Positions 8,560-15,379 of a stretch of DNA of 22,190 nt are shown piece after piece; position 1 is the stretch's first letter, and every line of letters starts with the position of its first letter. The stretch covers positions 1 through 22,190 of the forward strand of contig USGH01000016.1 of the NCBI GenBank assembly GCA_900554225.1, written 5' to 3'. The stretch is from an uncultured Eubacteriales bacterium (lineage in GTDB: Bacteria; Bacillota; Clostridia; Oscillospirales; CAG-272). The notes beneath the pieces were generated by a model. It was given only the letters and a program-made list of their open reading frames with translations. It was not told the origin of the DNA and did not search any database. Both the position numbers and the translations under genes were made by a program.

Positions 8560-8620
8560 GTGTTTTCGCATGGCAGGGCTCCTTCCGGGCAGGCATACGG
8601 ACTTCTGCCCATGAAAACGC
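8560..8620 (+). other. nested, mutually exclusive hairpins upstream of phage promoter P1
   Basis: GTGTTTTCGCATGGCAG (8560-8576) can pair, with small bulges, with CTGCCCATGAAAACGC (8605-8620). Alternatively GGGCAG (8587-8592) pairs perfectly with the same CTGCCC (8605-8610). Both cannot form at once. No T-run follows. Whether this is transcribed is unknown. Confidence 0.4.
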
Positions 8621-8668
8621 AGGGGGATGCAAAATGTTCCCTGTTCCGTTATTTTTCCATCCCCCCTA

Positions 8669-8698
8669 TTGACAAAGAACACCCGTTTGTGGTATACT
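8669..8698 (+). promoter_or_regulatory. phage-cluster promoter P1 with embedded LexA-like box
   Basis: TTGACA (8669-8674), an 18-base spacer and TATACT (8693-8698) form a strong sigma-A promoter. The spacer contains GAACACCCGTTT (8677-8688), which fits the Firmicute SOS box GAAC-N4-GTTY. A 32-base segment with only two mismatches is found again at promoter P2 (9685-9716), which supports a conserved regulatory role. Confidence 0.85.
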
Positions 8699-8734
8699 AT
8701 GAAAAACAAACGTTCTAAAACGGAGGTGAGAAGG

Positions 8735-8995
8735 ATCGAAAACTGTCATAGCTGCGGCGAAGAGCTTCCGGTGGACGCGCTGTGCTACCGGATCGAGGGC
8801 AGACTGTATTGTCCGCGGTGCATAGCGGAGGCGGCGTGCTTTGCGGATGAGGAGCGGATGGAGGCGGCGTTTTACGAGGGCTTTGCGGCGCATTGGGAGG
8901 TGCGTGCGACCCGACAGCGCGGCGGATTCACGGAGCGGATCGTCAGTCCGCGGGATACGCTGCATCCAACGCGTATATTGCGCCAAAAGGCATGA
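8735..8995 (+). CDS. small zinc-ribbon protein of the phage cluster, probable ATC start
   Basis: The 86-residue product begins with a four-cysteine knuckle, CHSC, then 18 residues, then CPRC, expected to bind one zinc ion. The rest is acidic then basic with no recognised domain. The first in-frame ATG (8699) touches the -10 hexamer of P1 and would lie upstream of the transcript start. GTG 8726 overlaps the ribosome binding site. GGAGGTGAG (8722-8730) stands eight bases before ATC at 8735, the ideal place for a start codon, so a rare ATC start is the best reading. It is the first gene after P1, followed by the ArpU-like gene. Function is unknown; DNA or protein binding is only a guess from the zinc ribbon. 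Confidence 0.6.
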   Translation: MENCHSCGEELPVDALCYRIEGRLYCPRCIAEAACFADEERMEAAFYEGFAAHWEVRATRQRGGFTERIVSPRDTLHPTRILRQKA

Positions 8996-9095
8996 AGGTA
9001 TGGGCTTATCGCGGGAAAAACAACCGAAAAATCAGAGCCTGCCGGAAGAAATCCGGAGAGAGAGGGCGGAGAGTGCCCGGAAAGGAGCAGAATAC

Positions 9096-9545
9096 ATGGA
9101 GCGCGGAGAATGGAAAAACGGTATGGAGAATGCGGTGCGCGGCGGTCGACGGTGCGCGGGTGCGGCAGAAGCGGCGGGATGTGCGGACAAGGGGAAAAAA
9201 TCCCTGCGGAAGAAGAAAATGGCGGCACATCCGAACAGGGATCGCGCCCTGCGGGTGCTGGCGGCGTACCCCTATCGCAAGGCGGCGGTGGAGGCGGCAA
9301 ACGACAGATGCACGGCGGATTTAGAGCGCGCCAGGCATTTTGTTGCCGTGGTGGAGGGAGCCCTGGCGGTACTTGCCGCGGAGGAGCGCAGCGTTCTGTT
9401 GGACAAAACGGTACCGCTTGCCGACGGAACGCTGCCGACGGGCTTTGACCGCTACGAACGCGCAGCCTGTGAAAAGAGCGCGTACTATCGCCTGCGCGCG
9501 CGGGCACTCGAACGATTTGCGATTGCCCTGTACGGGAGGTATTGA
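9096..9545 (+). CDS. ArpU/RinA-like phage late-transcription regulator
   Basis: The product has 149 residues. After a basic N-terminal stretch (KKSLRKKKMAAHPNRDRALR), the C-terminal half has the pattern of sigma-70-region-4-like phage regulators: VVEGALAVLAAEERSVLLDK, then FDRYERAACEKSAYYRLRARALERFAIALYG. The last part resembles a helix-turn-helix with the usual final RFAxALYG motif. Proteins of this type (ArpU in Enterococcus, RinA in staphylococcal phages) activate packaging and head genes and are encoded just before the small terminase, as here. ATG at 9096 is chosen because AAGGAG lies eight bases upstream; ATG at 9000 in the same frame has a poorer site. Family assignment is by pattern and position. 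Confidence 0.6.
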   Translation: MERGEWKNGMENAVRGGRRCAGAAEAAGCADKGKKSLRKKKMAAHPNRDRALRVLAAYPYRKAAVEAANDRCTADLERARHFVAVVEGALAVLAAEERSVLLDKTVPLADGTLPTGFDRYERAACEKSAYYRLRARALERFAIALYGRY

Positions 9546-9613
9546 CGCTCCCCCGGGGCGGTGCCGGGACAGATTCCATTCATGAACGAATCATGAACAA
9601 AATAAGACGAAGT

Positions 9614-9635
9614 CAAGAACGAACGCCAGTTCTTG
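9614..9635. promoter_or_regulatory. inverted repeat containing a GAAC-N4-GTTC box
   Basis: CAAGAAC and GTTCTTG form a perfect 7-bp inverted repeat. The segment 9621-9632 inside it also reads GAACGCCAGTTC, the core of the Firmicute SOS box. It lies about 50 bases upstream of promoter P2 and could be an operator or a transcript hairpin. Confidence 0.5.
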
Positions 9636-9685
9636 CAGCATACATAAGGCTTCCCAGACCGGGAAAAATCGCGGAATTTCGCGGG

Positions 9686-9715
9686 TCGACAAAGAACACC
9701 CGTTTGTGTTATACT
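9686..9715 (+). promoter_or_regulatory. phage-cluster promoter P2 with embedded LexA-like box
   Basis: TCGACA (9686-9691), an 18-base spacer and TATACT (9710-9715) precede the terminase genes. GAACACCCGTTT (9694-9705) lies between the hexamers, exactly as in P1. The -35 has one mismatch to consensus. Confidence 0.8.
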
Positions 9716-9770
9716 ATTGTCACAGGCGAAAGCGAACGTTTTTTCGAGAAGGGAGGCTTTCTTTTTTACC

Positions 9771-10307
9771 ATGAGTGAGGAACATATGATCTGCTCCATT
9801 GCGGGAGCCGCAGAGGCTGCGGACGAGTGCGACGCGGAACGGGAATCGGCTGTGTGTGCGGAGGAGCGGATGGAAACCGATGCGGCGGCGCGTGCGGCAA
9901 TGGCGGGGGACGCTTTAACGGGGGAGTTTATCCGCGCCGGACTGTCCGGCAGAGCGACCGTGGATACGATCCGGCACTACGGCTGGCACGCCATTCTCGA
10001 CAGACTGCGCACCGGCTCCCTGGGCAGAGACGCGGCGGTGCTGGCACGGGAAACGGCGCGTCTGTTTGCACCGGAGGTCTGGCGGAGTCTGTTCGACATG
10101 ATCCGCGAGGGGAGCGTACCGGCGGTGAAACTGTACATGGAGCTATGCAAGGATACGGAGCGGGAAACGGCCCACGGCGCGGTATACGGCGAGGAGGGTG
10201 CGATCCGTGCGCTGCGCGAGGCGATCTTCTCCCCACGGGAATCGGCGGACGACTCCGGCGCGGGCGAAGGGGACGGATTGCCGCGGGAGGTGATCGTCGG
10301 TGGCTGA
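9771..10307 (+). CDS. probable phage terminase small subunit
   Basis: The 178-residue product would bind phage DNA and deliver it to the large subunit for packaging. It has an acidic, Ala/Glu-rich N-terminus, a helical region with RATVDTIRHYGWHAILDRL, and ARLFAPEVWRSLFDMIREGSVPAVKLYMEL (about residues 98-127). The last part resembles the oligomerisation region of small terminases, where a short step to PAVKLY is typical. Position supports this, since the gene overlaps the large subunit gene by eight bases. Start: ATG 9771 has GGGAGG 14 bases upstream; ATG 9786 has GAGG five bases upstream and is a reasonable alternative. Promoter P2 lies just upstream. Confidence 0.6.
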   Translation: MSEEHMICSIAGAAEAADECDAERESAVCAEERMETDAAARAAMAGDALTGEFIRAGLSGRATVDTIRHYGWHAILDRLRTGSLGRDAAVLARETARLFAPEVWRSLFDMIREGSVPAVKLYMELCKDTERETAHGAVYGEEGAIRALREAIFSPRESADDSGAGEGDGLPREVIVGG

Positions 10308-11406
10308 GCTGCCGGAATACGTGTTCGGCGAAAAGCACCGGGCGTATATGCGGCGCGCGTACCGGCATACCGTCAATGTGGCGGAGGGGGCGGTCCGTGC
10401 GGGCAAAACGGTGGACAACGTATTCGTATTCGCGGCACTGCTGGAGGACGCGCCCGACCGGATCCATCTGGCAAGCGGTGCGACGCTCGGGAACGCAAAG
10501 CTCAATCTCGGCGACTGCAACGGACTGGGACTGGAGCGGCTGTTTGCCGGGCGATGCCGGTGGACGCGGTACCGGGACAACGAATGTCTGCGGGTCGCGA
10601 CACGGACGGGGGAGAAGCTCATTCTGTTCACCGGGGGCAAAAACGCGGACGCGTACAAGCGGATCCGGGGCAACTCCTACGGGATGTGGCTGGCGACGGA
10701 GATCAACCACCACCACGAGAGCTTTCTCATGGAGGCGGTGAACCGGACGCTGGCGGCACGGGACAGGCGGCTGTTCTGGGATCTCAACCCCTGCGCGCCG
10801 GGTGCGCCGATCTACCGGGAGTATCTCGACAAATACGCGGCGGCAGAACGGGCGGGCTTCTACAACTACGGTCACTTCACCATTGCGGACAACCCGGTCA
10901 TCACGCCGGCGCGCATGGTGGATTTCGGCGGCAATCGATCCCGGACGACGTTTGTGGCGGTGGGCTTTGCGCCCTGCGGGATCGCGGCGTTGGCGGAGGG
11001 TGTGGTCGGCGGAGAAAAGGGGGAGATCGACCCGGAGCGGATCAACCGGGAGTTCCGTCGCTTTCTCGGCGGGGTACAGGCGCGGTACAGAGCACCGGTG
11101 CGGTATGTATTCTGTGACAGCGAGGCGCAGTATCTGGAGACGGGACTGCGGCGGTCGGTGGCGGACACGGGGATCCGGGTGACGGACTGCGTGAAGAAGC
11201 CGATCTGCGACCGGATCGCGTTTGTAAACCGGATGATGGCGACAAGGCGGTTTTGCTGCGATCCGTCCTGCCGCAGTCTGCGCGACGGGCTATGCACCGC
11301 GGCCTGGGACGAGACGGGAGACCGGCGGCGGGACGATTTCACCTCAGACATCGACATTCTGGACGCGTTTGAGTACGCCGTGGAGCGGTACATGGGGAAA
11401 TATTGA
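10300..11406 (+). CDS. phage terminase large subunit (PBSX type), with a probable internal in-frame deletion
   Basis: The 368-residue product is the packaging motor: an N-terminal ATPase and a C-terminal RNase H-like nuclease. Seen are the Walker A GAVRAGKT (about residue 30), WLATEINHHHESFLMEA carrying the catalytic Glu (about 132), and LFWDLNPCAPGAPIYREYLDKY. The nuclease residues follow: VDFGGNRSRTTFVAVGF (Asp, about 208), FCDSEAQYLETGL (Asp, about 273) and DFTSDIDILDAFEYAVERY. In this family the segment after the FTIADNP-type motif continues for about 50-65 residues before the first nuclease Asp. Here VITPARMVDFGG joins them almost directly, so the inter-domain linker is missing, and the protein is shorter than the usual 420-440 residues. 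GTG 10300 follows GGGAGG by nine bases. Confidence 0.9.
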   Translation: MAELPEYVFGEKHRAYMRRAYRHTVNVAEGAVRAGKTVDNVFVFAALLEDAPDRIHLASGATLGNAKLNLGDCNGLGLERLFAGRCRWTRYRDNECLRVATRTGEKLILFTGGKNADAYKRIRGNSYGMWLATEINHHHESFLMEAVNRTLAARDRRLFWDLNPCAPGAPIYREYLDKYAAAERAGFYNYGHFTIADNPVITPARMVDFGGNRSRTTFVAVGFAPCGIAALAEGVVGGEKGEIDPERINREFRRFLGGVQARYRAPVRYVFCDSEAQYLETGLRRSVADTGIRVTDCVKKPICDRIAFVNRMMATRRFCCDPSCRSLRDGLCTAAWDETGDRRRDDFTSDIDILDAFEYAVERYMGKY

Positions 11407-11428
11407 AAGGGCAGGAGGAAGAGAGAAT

Positions 11429-12817
11429 ATGCGAGAGGACATTATAGACTGGATCCGCGCGGAATACGGCTGTGCGGCGTCGGTAGGGATCTATCGGAAG
11501 ATCGAGCAGTGGGAGGACTGGTGGCGCGGGAAATGCCGGGGATTCCACGAATACTGGGAGAACAGTGTATCGGGCGGACCGATCCGGCGGGAGCTGTACA
11601 GTCTGCGCATGGCGAAGAAGATCTGCGAGGACTGGGCTGCGCTGCTTTTGAACGATCGGACGTATTTCCGTGCGTCTGGAGCGGCGGAGGCGTATCTGTC
11701 GGAAATCTTTGCACGGGAAGCGTTCTGGGAGCGGAGCAATCATCTTGTGGAGCGTGCGTTTGCGAGCGGGACGGGGGCATGTCTCCTGCGCCTGCGGAAT
11801 GCCGTGGTCGGCGAGGGTGGTGAACTTTTGCCGGGGGAGGGGATGGAGGTGCGGTTTGACTTTGTCTCCGGCGGGCACATCATTCCGATCTCGGTTTCCG
11901 GCGGGCGCATCGTGGAGGCGGCGTTTGTATCGGAGCTGTGCCATCGCGGGGAGAACTATTTATATGTAGAGATCCACCTTCTGGAGCCGGACGGATATGT
12001 GATCCGCAACCGGTATTTCCGGGACGGAGAATTTGGAGCGGATCTCGGCGAGGGGGAGCTGCCTGCGGAGATGGCACCGGGGATCCTGCGCACGGGCAGT
12101 CCGTATCCGTTTTTCGCGATTCTGACCCCGAATCTGCAAAACGCCGCGGAGGAGGGCTGTGGACTGGGGCAATCGATCTATGCGGACGCCATCGACTGCT
12201 TGAAGGGGGTGGATCTGGCGTTCAACAATTTCTGCCGGGATCTGAAGCTGGGCGGCAAGAAGGTATTTCTCAACCAGTCCCTGGTGGCGCGGGACGAATA
12301 CGGGAACGCGTACACGCCGGACGATGTGGCGCAGCAGCTCTTTGTGACGGTGGGGGATGTGGATCTGGCGGAGCATCCGTTGATTGAGGAGCACAATCCG
12401 ACCCTGCGCACGGCAGAGAACCGGGAGGCGGTACAGAGTCAGCTGGGTTATCTGGCGTTCCGGTGCGGTCTGGGTGCGAAGCATTATTTATTCGGCTCCG
12501 TAGACGGCAAGACGCGTTTGACGGCGACGCAGTACATGGGTGAGCGGCAGGACACGCGGCAGAACATCGTGAAGCACACGAAGAACGTCACGACGTATGT
12601 TCTCTCCGTGATCCGACCGCTGCTCTGGCTGGCAGTCCACCGATTCGGGCAGGCGCAGGTGGATGAGAACGCCGCGATCGTGATCCACTACGACGACAGC
12701 TATTTCACGGACACCGAATCCGACCGGACCCGCGATCTCCGCGAGGTGGAGGCTGGGCTTATGACCCGCGACGAATTCCGCCTGCGGTGGTACAGTGCGG
12801 GGGACGAGGGAAAATGA
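11429..12817 (+). CDS. phage portal protein (SPP1 Gp6-like)
   Basis: The 462-residue product should form the dodecameric ring at one capsid vertex through which DNA enters and leaves. Family-like stretches include SLRMAKKICEDWAALLLNDR (about residues 53-72), YPFFAILTPNLQNAAEEGCG, IDCLKGVDLAFNNFCRDLKL, GGKKVFLNQSLVARD and YDDSYFTDTESDRTRDLREV. The C-terminus, GLMTRDEFRLRWYSAGDEGK, stops soon after the conserved FRxxWY motif, where related portals often continue for another 20 or so residues. The stop codon TGA is the first base group of repeat R3, so the tail may have been lost there. ATG 11429 follows AGGAGG by ten bases. A minor head protein gene normally follows a portal gene but is absent here. 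Confidence 0.93.
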   Translation: MREDIIDWIRAEYGCAASVGIYRKIEQWEDWWRGKCRGFHEYWENSVSGGPIRRELYSLRMAKKICEDWAALLLNDRTYFRASGAAEAYLSEIFAREAFWERSNHLVERAFASGTGACLLRLRNAVVGEGGELLPGEGMEVRFDFVSGGHIIPISVSGGRIVEAAFVSELCHRGENYLYVEIHLLEPDGYVIRNRYFRDGEFGADLGEGELPAEMAPGILRTGSPYPFFAILTPNLQNAAEEGCGLGQSIYADAIDCLKGVDLAFNNFCRDLKLGGKKVFLNQSLVARDEYGNAYTPDDVAQQLFVTVGDVDLAEHPLIEEHNPTLRTAENREAVQSQLGYLAFRCGLGAKHYLFGSVDGKTRLTATQYMGERQDTRQNIVKHTKNVTTYVLSVIRPLLWLAVHRFGQAQVDENAAIVIHYDDSYFTDTESDRTRDLREVEAGLMTRDEFRLRWYSAGDEGK

Positions 12818-13055
12818 GGAGAACGAGGGGGAACGGGGGGAACGGTCGCTTTTGAAAAAGCTCCGCAAAACTTTTATGAAAAGGGATTTGATGGTGGAGT
12901 TTGTGCAAGTCCGATTGCTTCTCAATAGGAGCGATCCGTTCCCTGAGAAGATCGTTCGCGAGCGGCTGACGGGGTCATCCGCCTTCTACGGGGAGAGATT
13001 GCGGGATATAGTTTTTCTTATGGTGGGCTATTCTTGCCTTCTACGGGGAGGATGT
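12815..13055 (+). repeat. dispersed intergenic repeat, copy R3, between portal and scaffold genes
   Basis: The copy begins at the portal stop codon (TGAGGAGAACGAGG) and carries a G-rich tract, GGTCGCTTTTGAAAAAGCTC, CGCAAAACTTTTATG, TTTGTGCAAGTC, GATCGTTCGCGAGCGGCTG and two copies of GCCTTCTACGGGGAG about 57 bases apart. It fills nearly all of the 297-base gap between the two genes; no other feature is visible there. Confidence 0.88.
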
Positions 13056-13114
13056 GCTGGATTACGTTTATCACTGTATAGTGAGCAAAAATAGGAAAAA
13101 AGGAGGGTTACGAT

Positions 13115-13438
13115 ATGGATGCAAATGAAGAGGTACGATTGGCGAAGCTGGATGGCGAGGTACGGGTTGCGCTGACGGCGATGGGGGCAAAGAACGCGCG
13201 GTTGGCGGCGAAGGCGATCGACTACGGGAAGCTGGATTTTGGTGAGGACGGCGCCGTAATCGGTCTGGAGGAGCAGCTGGAGGCGTTATCGAAGAGCGAT
13301 CCGTATCTATTTCGGGAGCCGGAGGTACGCCGCACCGTGACGGGGAGTGTACATGGGAAGACGGCGCAGGATCCGGACGACATGACGGACGCGGACTACT
13401 ATCGCTGGCGCATGAAGAAGTGCGCTGCGGAGCGATAA
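13115..13438 (+). CDS. short scaffold-like protein (GP20 C-terminal type)
   Basis: The 107-residue product matches the C-terminal part of phage scaffolding/minor structural protein GP20: ALTAMGAKNARLAAKAIDYGKLDF, then VIGLEEQLEALSKSDPYLF (about residues 49-67). Scaffold proteins line the procapsid and bind coat protein with their C-terminus. The long N-terminal coiled coil expected in full-length members (about 180-200 residues) is missing here; only a short lead of about 20 residues precedes the conserved part. ATG 13115 follows AGGAGG by eight bases. The missing part faces repeat R3, consistent with a deletion between portal and scaffold. A naturally short scaffold family is the alternative. 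Confidence 0.65.
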   Translation: MDANEEVRLAKLDGEVRVALTAMGAKNARLAAKAIDYGKLDFGEDGAVIGLEEQLEALSKSDPYLFREPEVRRTVTGSVHGKTAQDPDDMTDADYYRWRMKKCAAER

Positions 13439-13599
13439 GGAGCGCTGCGAACGGAAATAGCAGAGCATAGGGCAGACTCCATCACCGAAAGCCGGAAATG
13501 GCACCCGCATATCGGGGGGAAAAAGAGATACGAGCCGGCGGGGAGATGGGTGTGCCGTGACAATGGAAAAAACAGGAAAACAGGAAAAGGAGAAGAAGT

Positions 13600-14736
13600 A
13601 TGAATCAATTTGTAACCGTAAAGCAGATCGCACGGGAAACCCTGACCCGTTTATGTGACAATCTGGTCTTTCCGAGTCTGATCTACCGGGACGACGGCGA
13701 CCACCGCAGTGTGAAGAAGGGGGACACGGTACTGGTAAAGCGTCCGGTCCGACTGCAGGCGAAGGCGATTTCGAGTGCGTCGGGGATTGAGACGCAGGAT
13801 CTTGTGGAGGAAGCGGTAGAGGTCAAGCTGGACACGATCGCGTCCGTGGATGTGGAGCTGACCGCGATTGAGTCCGCGTGCGATATGGATTCCATGACGC
13901 GGCTGTTTCTGGAGCCCGCAGCCGCCGCGCTTGCCGAGAAGATCAATGCGGACGGTCTGATGCTGTACCGCGACATCCGACAGAACTGCGGGATTGCCGG
14001 TACGCCGCCGGACACGCTGTCCGCCTTTGCGAACGCGTCTCTGCTTCTGGACGAGAACAGGGTGCCGACCGACTATCGATACGCGGTATGGAGTCCGCAC
14101 GCGGCGTCCCGTCTGAAGCAGATTCCAGCGGTGGTATCTGCGGAGGCGTGCGGTTCCTCGAAGGCACTGCGCACGGGGAACATCGGCAAGGTATTTGGTC
14201 TGGAGAACTATATGAGTCAGGCGGTGGTCTATCACGAGTCCGGCACGCTGTCTGAGGCGACGGAAACGCTGACGATCTCCGCGAAAACCGCCGGCACCGC
14301 GCCCACGCTGGAGCTGACGGCATCTAAGGCAGGCGGCACGCCGAGCATTTCCGGCAAGGGGCTCTGTCGCGGCGATCTCTTACAGACGGACGATTACGAT
14401 CTGCTTGTGACCGCGGACTGCACGGCGACGAGTGCGACGAAGATCGTGGTGCCTGTGGATGCGCGCTCCTATGCGGCAGCGAAGGTGGGTGACGTGGTAC
14501 ACGTGGTTGGCGGTCACGAGGCGAATCTCTGCTTCCACCCGCACGCGTTCGCCTTTGTGACCCGCCCCCTTGCGATTCCGGCGGGTGTGGAGGCATATGT
14601 GACGAGCTACAACGGCATATCGCTGCGTGTGGTACGCGGGTACGACATTCGCTACAAGAAGGAGATTCTGTCCATGGACGTATTGTACGCGTTCAAGACG
14701 GTATATCCGGAACTGGCGGTGCGGTATCTTGGATAA
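13600..14736 (+). CDS. phage major capsid (coat) protein, P22 coat-like
   Basis: The 378-residue product starts MNQFVTVKQIARETLTRLCD, followed by NLVFPSLIYRD, KKGDTVLVKRPV and FLEPAAAALAEKINADGLML (about residues 106-125), the pattern of P22-type HK97-fold coat proteins. The middle (about 225-320) is rich in Thr, Ala and Gly and would correspond to an inserted beta domain; the C-terminus returns to the shell fold (VRGYDIRYKKEILSMDVLYAFKTVYPELA). ATG 13600 follows AGGAG by seven bases. The 161 bases between scaffold and coat genes show no recognised feature. The stop overlaps the start of the next gene by eight bases. Confidence 0.93.
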   Translation: MNQFVTVKQIARETLTRLCDNLVFPSLIYRDDGDHRSVKKGDTVLVKRPVRLQAKAISSASGIETQDLVEEAVEVKLDTIASVDVELTAIESACDMDSMTRLFLEPAAAALAEKINADGLMLYRDIRQNCGIAGTPPDTLSAFANASLLLDENRVPTDYRYAVWSPHAASRLKQIPAVVSAEACGSSKALRTGNIGKVFGLENYMSQAVVYHESGTLSEATETLTISAKTAGTAPTLELTASKAGGTPSISGKGLCRGDLLQTDDYDLLVTADCTATSATKIVVPVDARSYAAAKVGDVVHVVGGHEANLCFHPHAFAFVTRPLAIPAGVEAYVTSYNGISLRVVRGYDIRYKKEILSMDVLYAFKTVYPELAVRYLG

Positions 14737-15070
14737 TTACGCCTATTACAGGGAGGTATACGGCGGCACGCTTACGGAGGGGGCATTCAACCGGCTCTCT
14801 CCGGCGAGTGCCGCGGTACTGGCGGTGCTTCTCTATCCGTTGGATCCGTCCGCGTTCACGGGGGATGCGCGCAGTGCCTATCAGGAAGCGTTATGCCGGC
14901 AGGTGGACTATCAATCCTCAAAAAACGGGGAGCGGTCCGTATCCCGCGAGACGCTTGGCGACTACACGCAGGTCTATCGCGACACCGACATACGTGTATC
15001 CGGCACGCCGCTCTGCCCGGATGCTCTTACGATTCTGCACGGAGCGCATCTGATTTGCCGGTGGATATAA
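14729..15070 (+). CDS. head-tail connector protein (Gp6/Gp15-like)
   Basis: The 113-residue product starts at TTG 14729, inside the end of the coat gene, and reads MDNYAYYREVYGGTLTEGAF. That is the usual opening of the small connector that follows the coat gene in siphophages. SRETLGDYTQVYRD (about residues 72-85) corresponds to the family's beta element. No in-frame start occurs further downstream, and no strong ribosome binding site precedes the TTG, so translation is probably coupled to the coat gene. Repeat R4 begins just after the stop. Confidence 0.7.
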   Translation: MDNYAYYREVYGGTLTEGAFNRLSPASAAVLAVLLYPLDPSAFTGDARSAYQEALCRQVDYQSSKNGERSVSRETLGDYTQVYRDTDIRVSGTPLCPDALTILHGAHLICRWI

Positions 15071-15077
15071 TGGGAAA

Positions 15078-15305
15078 CTGAGGGGCAACGAGGGGAACGA
15101 GGGTACCGGGGGGAACGGTCGCTTTTGAAAAAGCTCCGCAAAACTTTTATGAGGGGATGGGGGAGGAATTTTGTTTGTGCAAGTCGATTTGCGCACCAAT
15201 ATGGTTCCGTCCTAAGCATTAGGAGATCGTTCGCGAGCGGCTGCGCGAATTTAGCTTGCTAAATTCAGCATCCAGCCTTCTACGGGGAGGGAGTGCGGGA
15301 TTTCA
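15078..15305 (+). repeat. dispersed intergenic repeat, copy R4, between two head-completion genes
   Basis: This is the longest and most structured copy. It shows TGAGGGGCAACGAGGGGAAC, GGTCGCTTTTGAAAAAGCTC, CGCAAAACTTTTATGAGGGG, TTTTGTTTGTGCAAGTC, CACCAATATGGTTCCGTCC, GATCGTTCGCGAGCGGCTG and GCCTTCTACGGGGAG. It also has three perfect inverted repeats: TCCTAA-GCA-TTAGGA (15210-15224), TTCGCG/CGCGAA (15230-15249) and GAATTTAGC-TT-GCTAAATTC (15247-15266). It occupies most of the 309 bases between the connector gene and the next one; nothing else is seen in that gap. Confidence 0.9.
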
Positions 15306-15379
15306 TTTTGGGGTGGGGTGTTTTCCCTGTTTTCCGGATTTTTGTATATCTTTGTATATCTTATGGAAGAAAGGGTGTG

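Noticed and set aside
12815..13094. A small protein encoded by the dispersed repeat (frame beginning RSLLKKLRKTF)
   Set aside because: The frame is kept only over the hairpin part and diverges or stops differently in each copy, with no conserved start or ribosome binding site.
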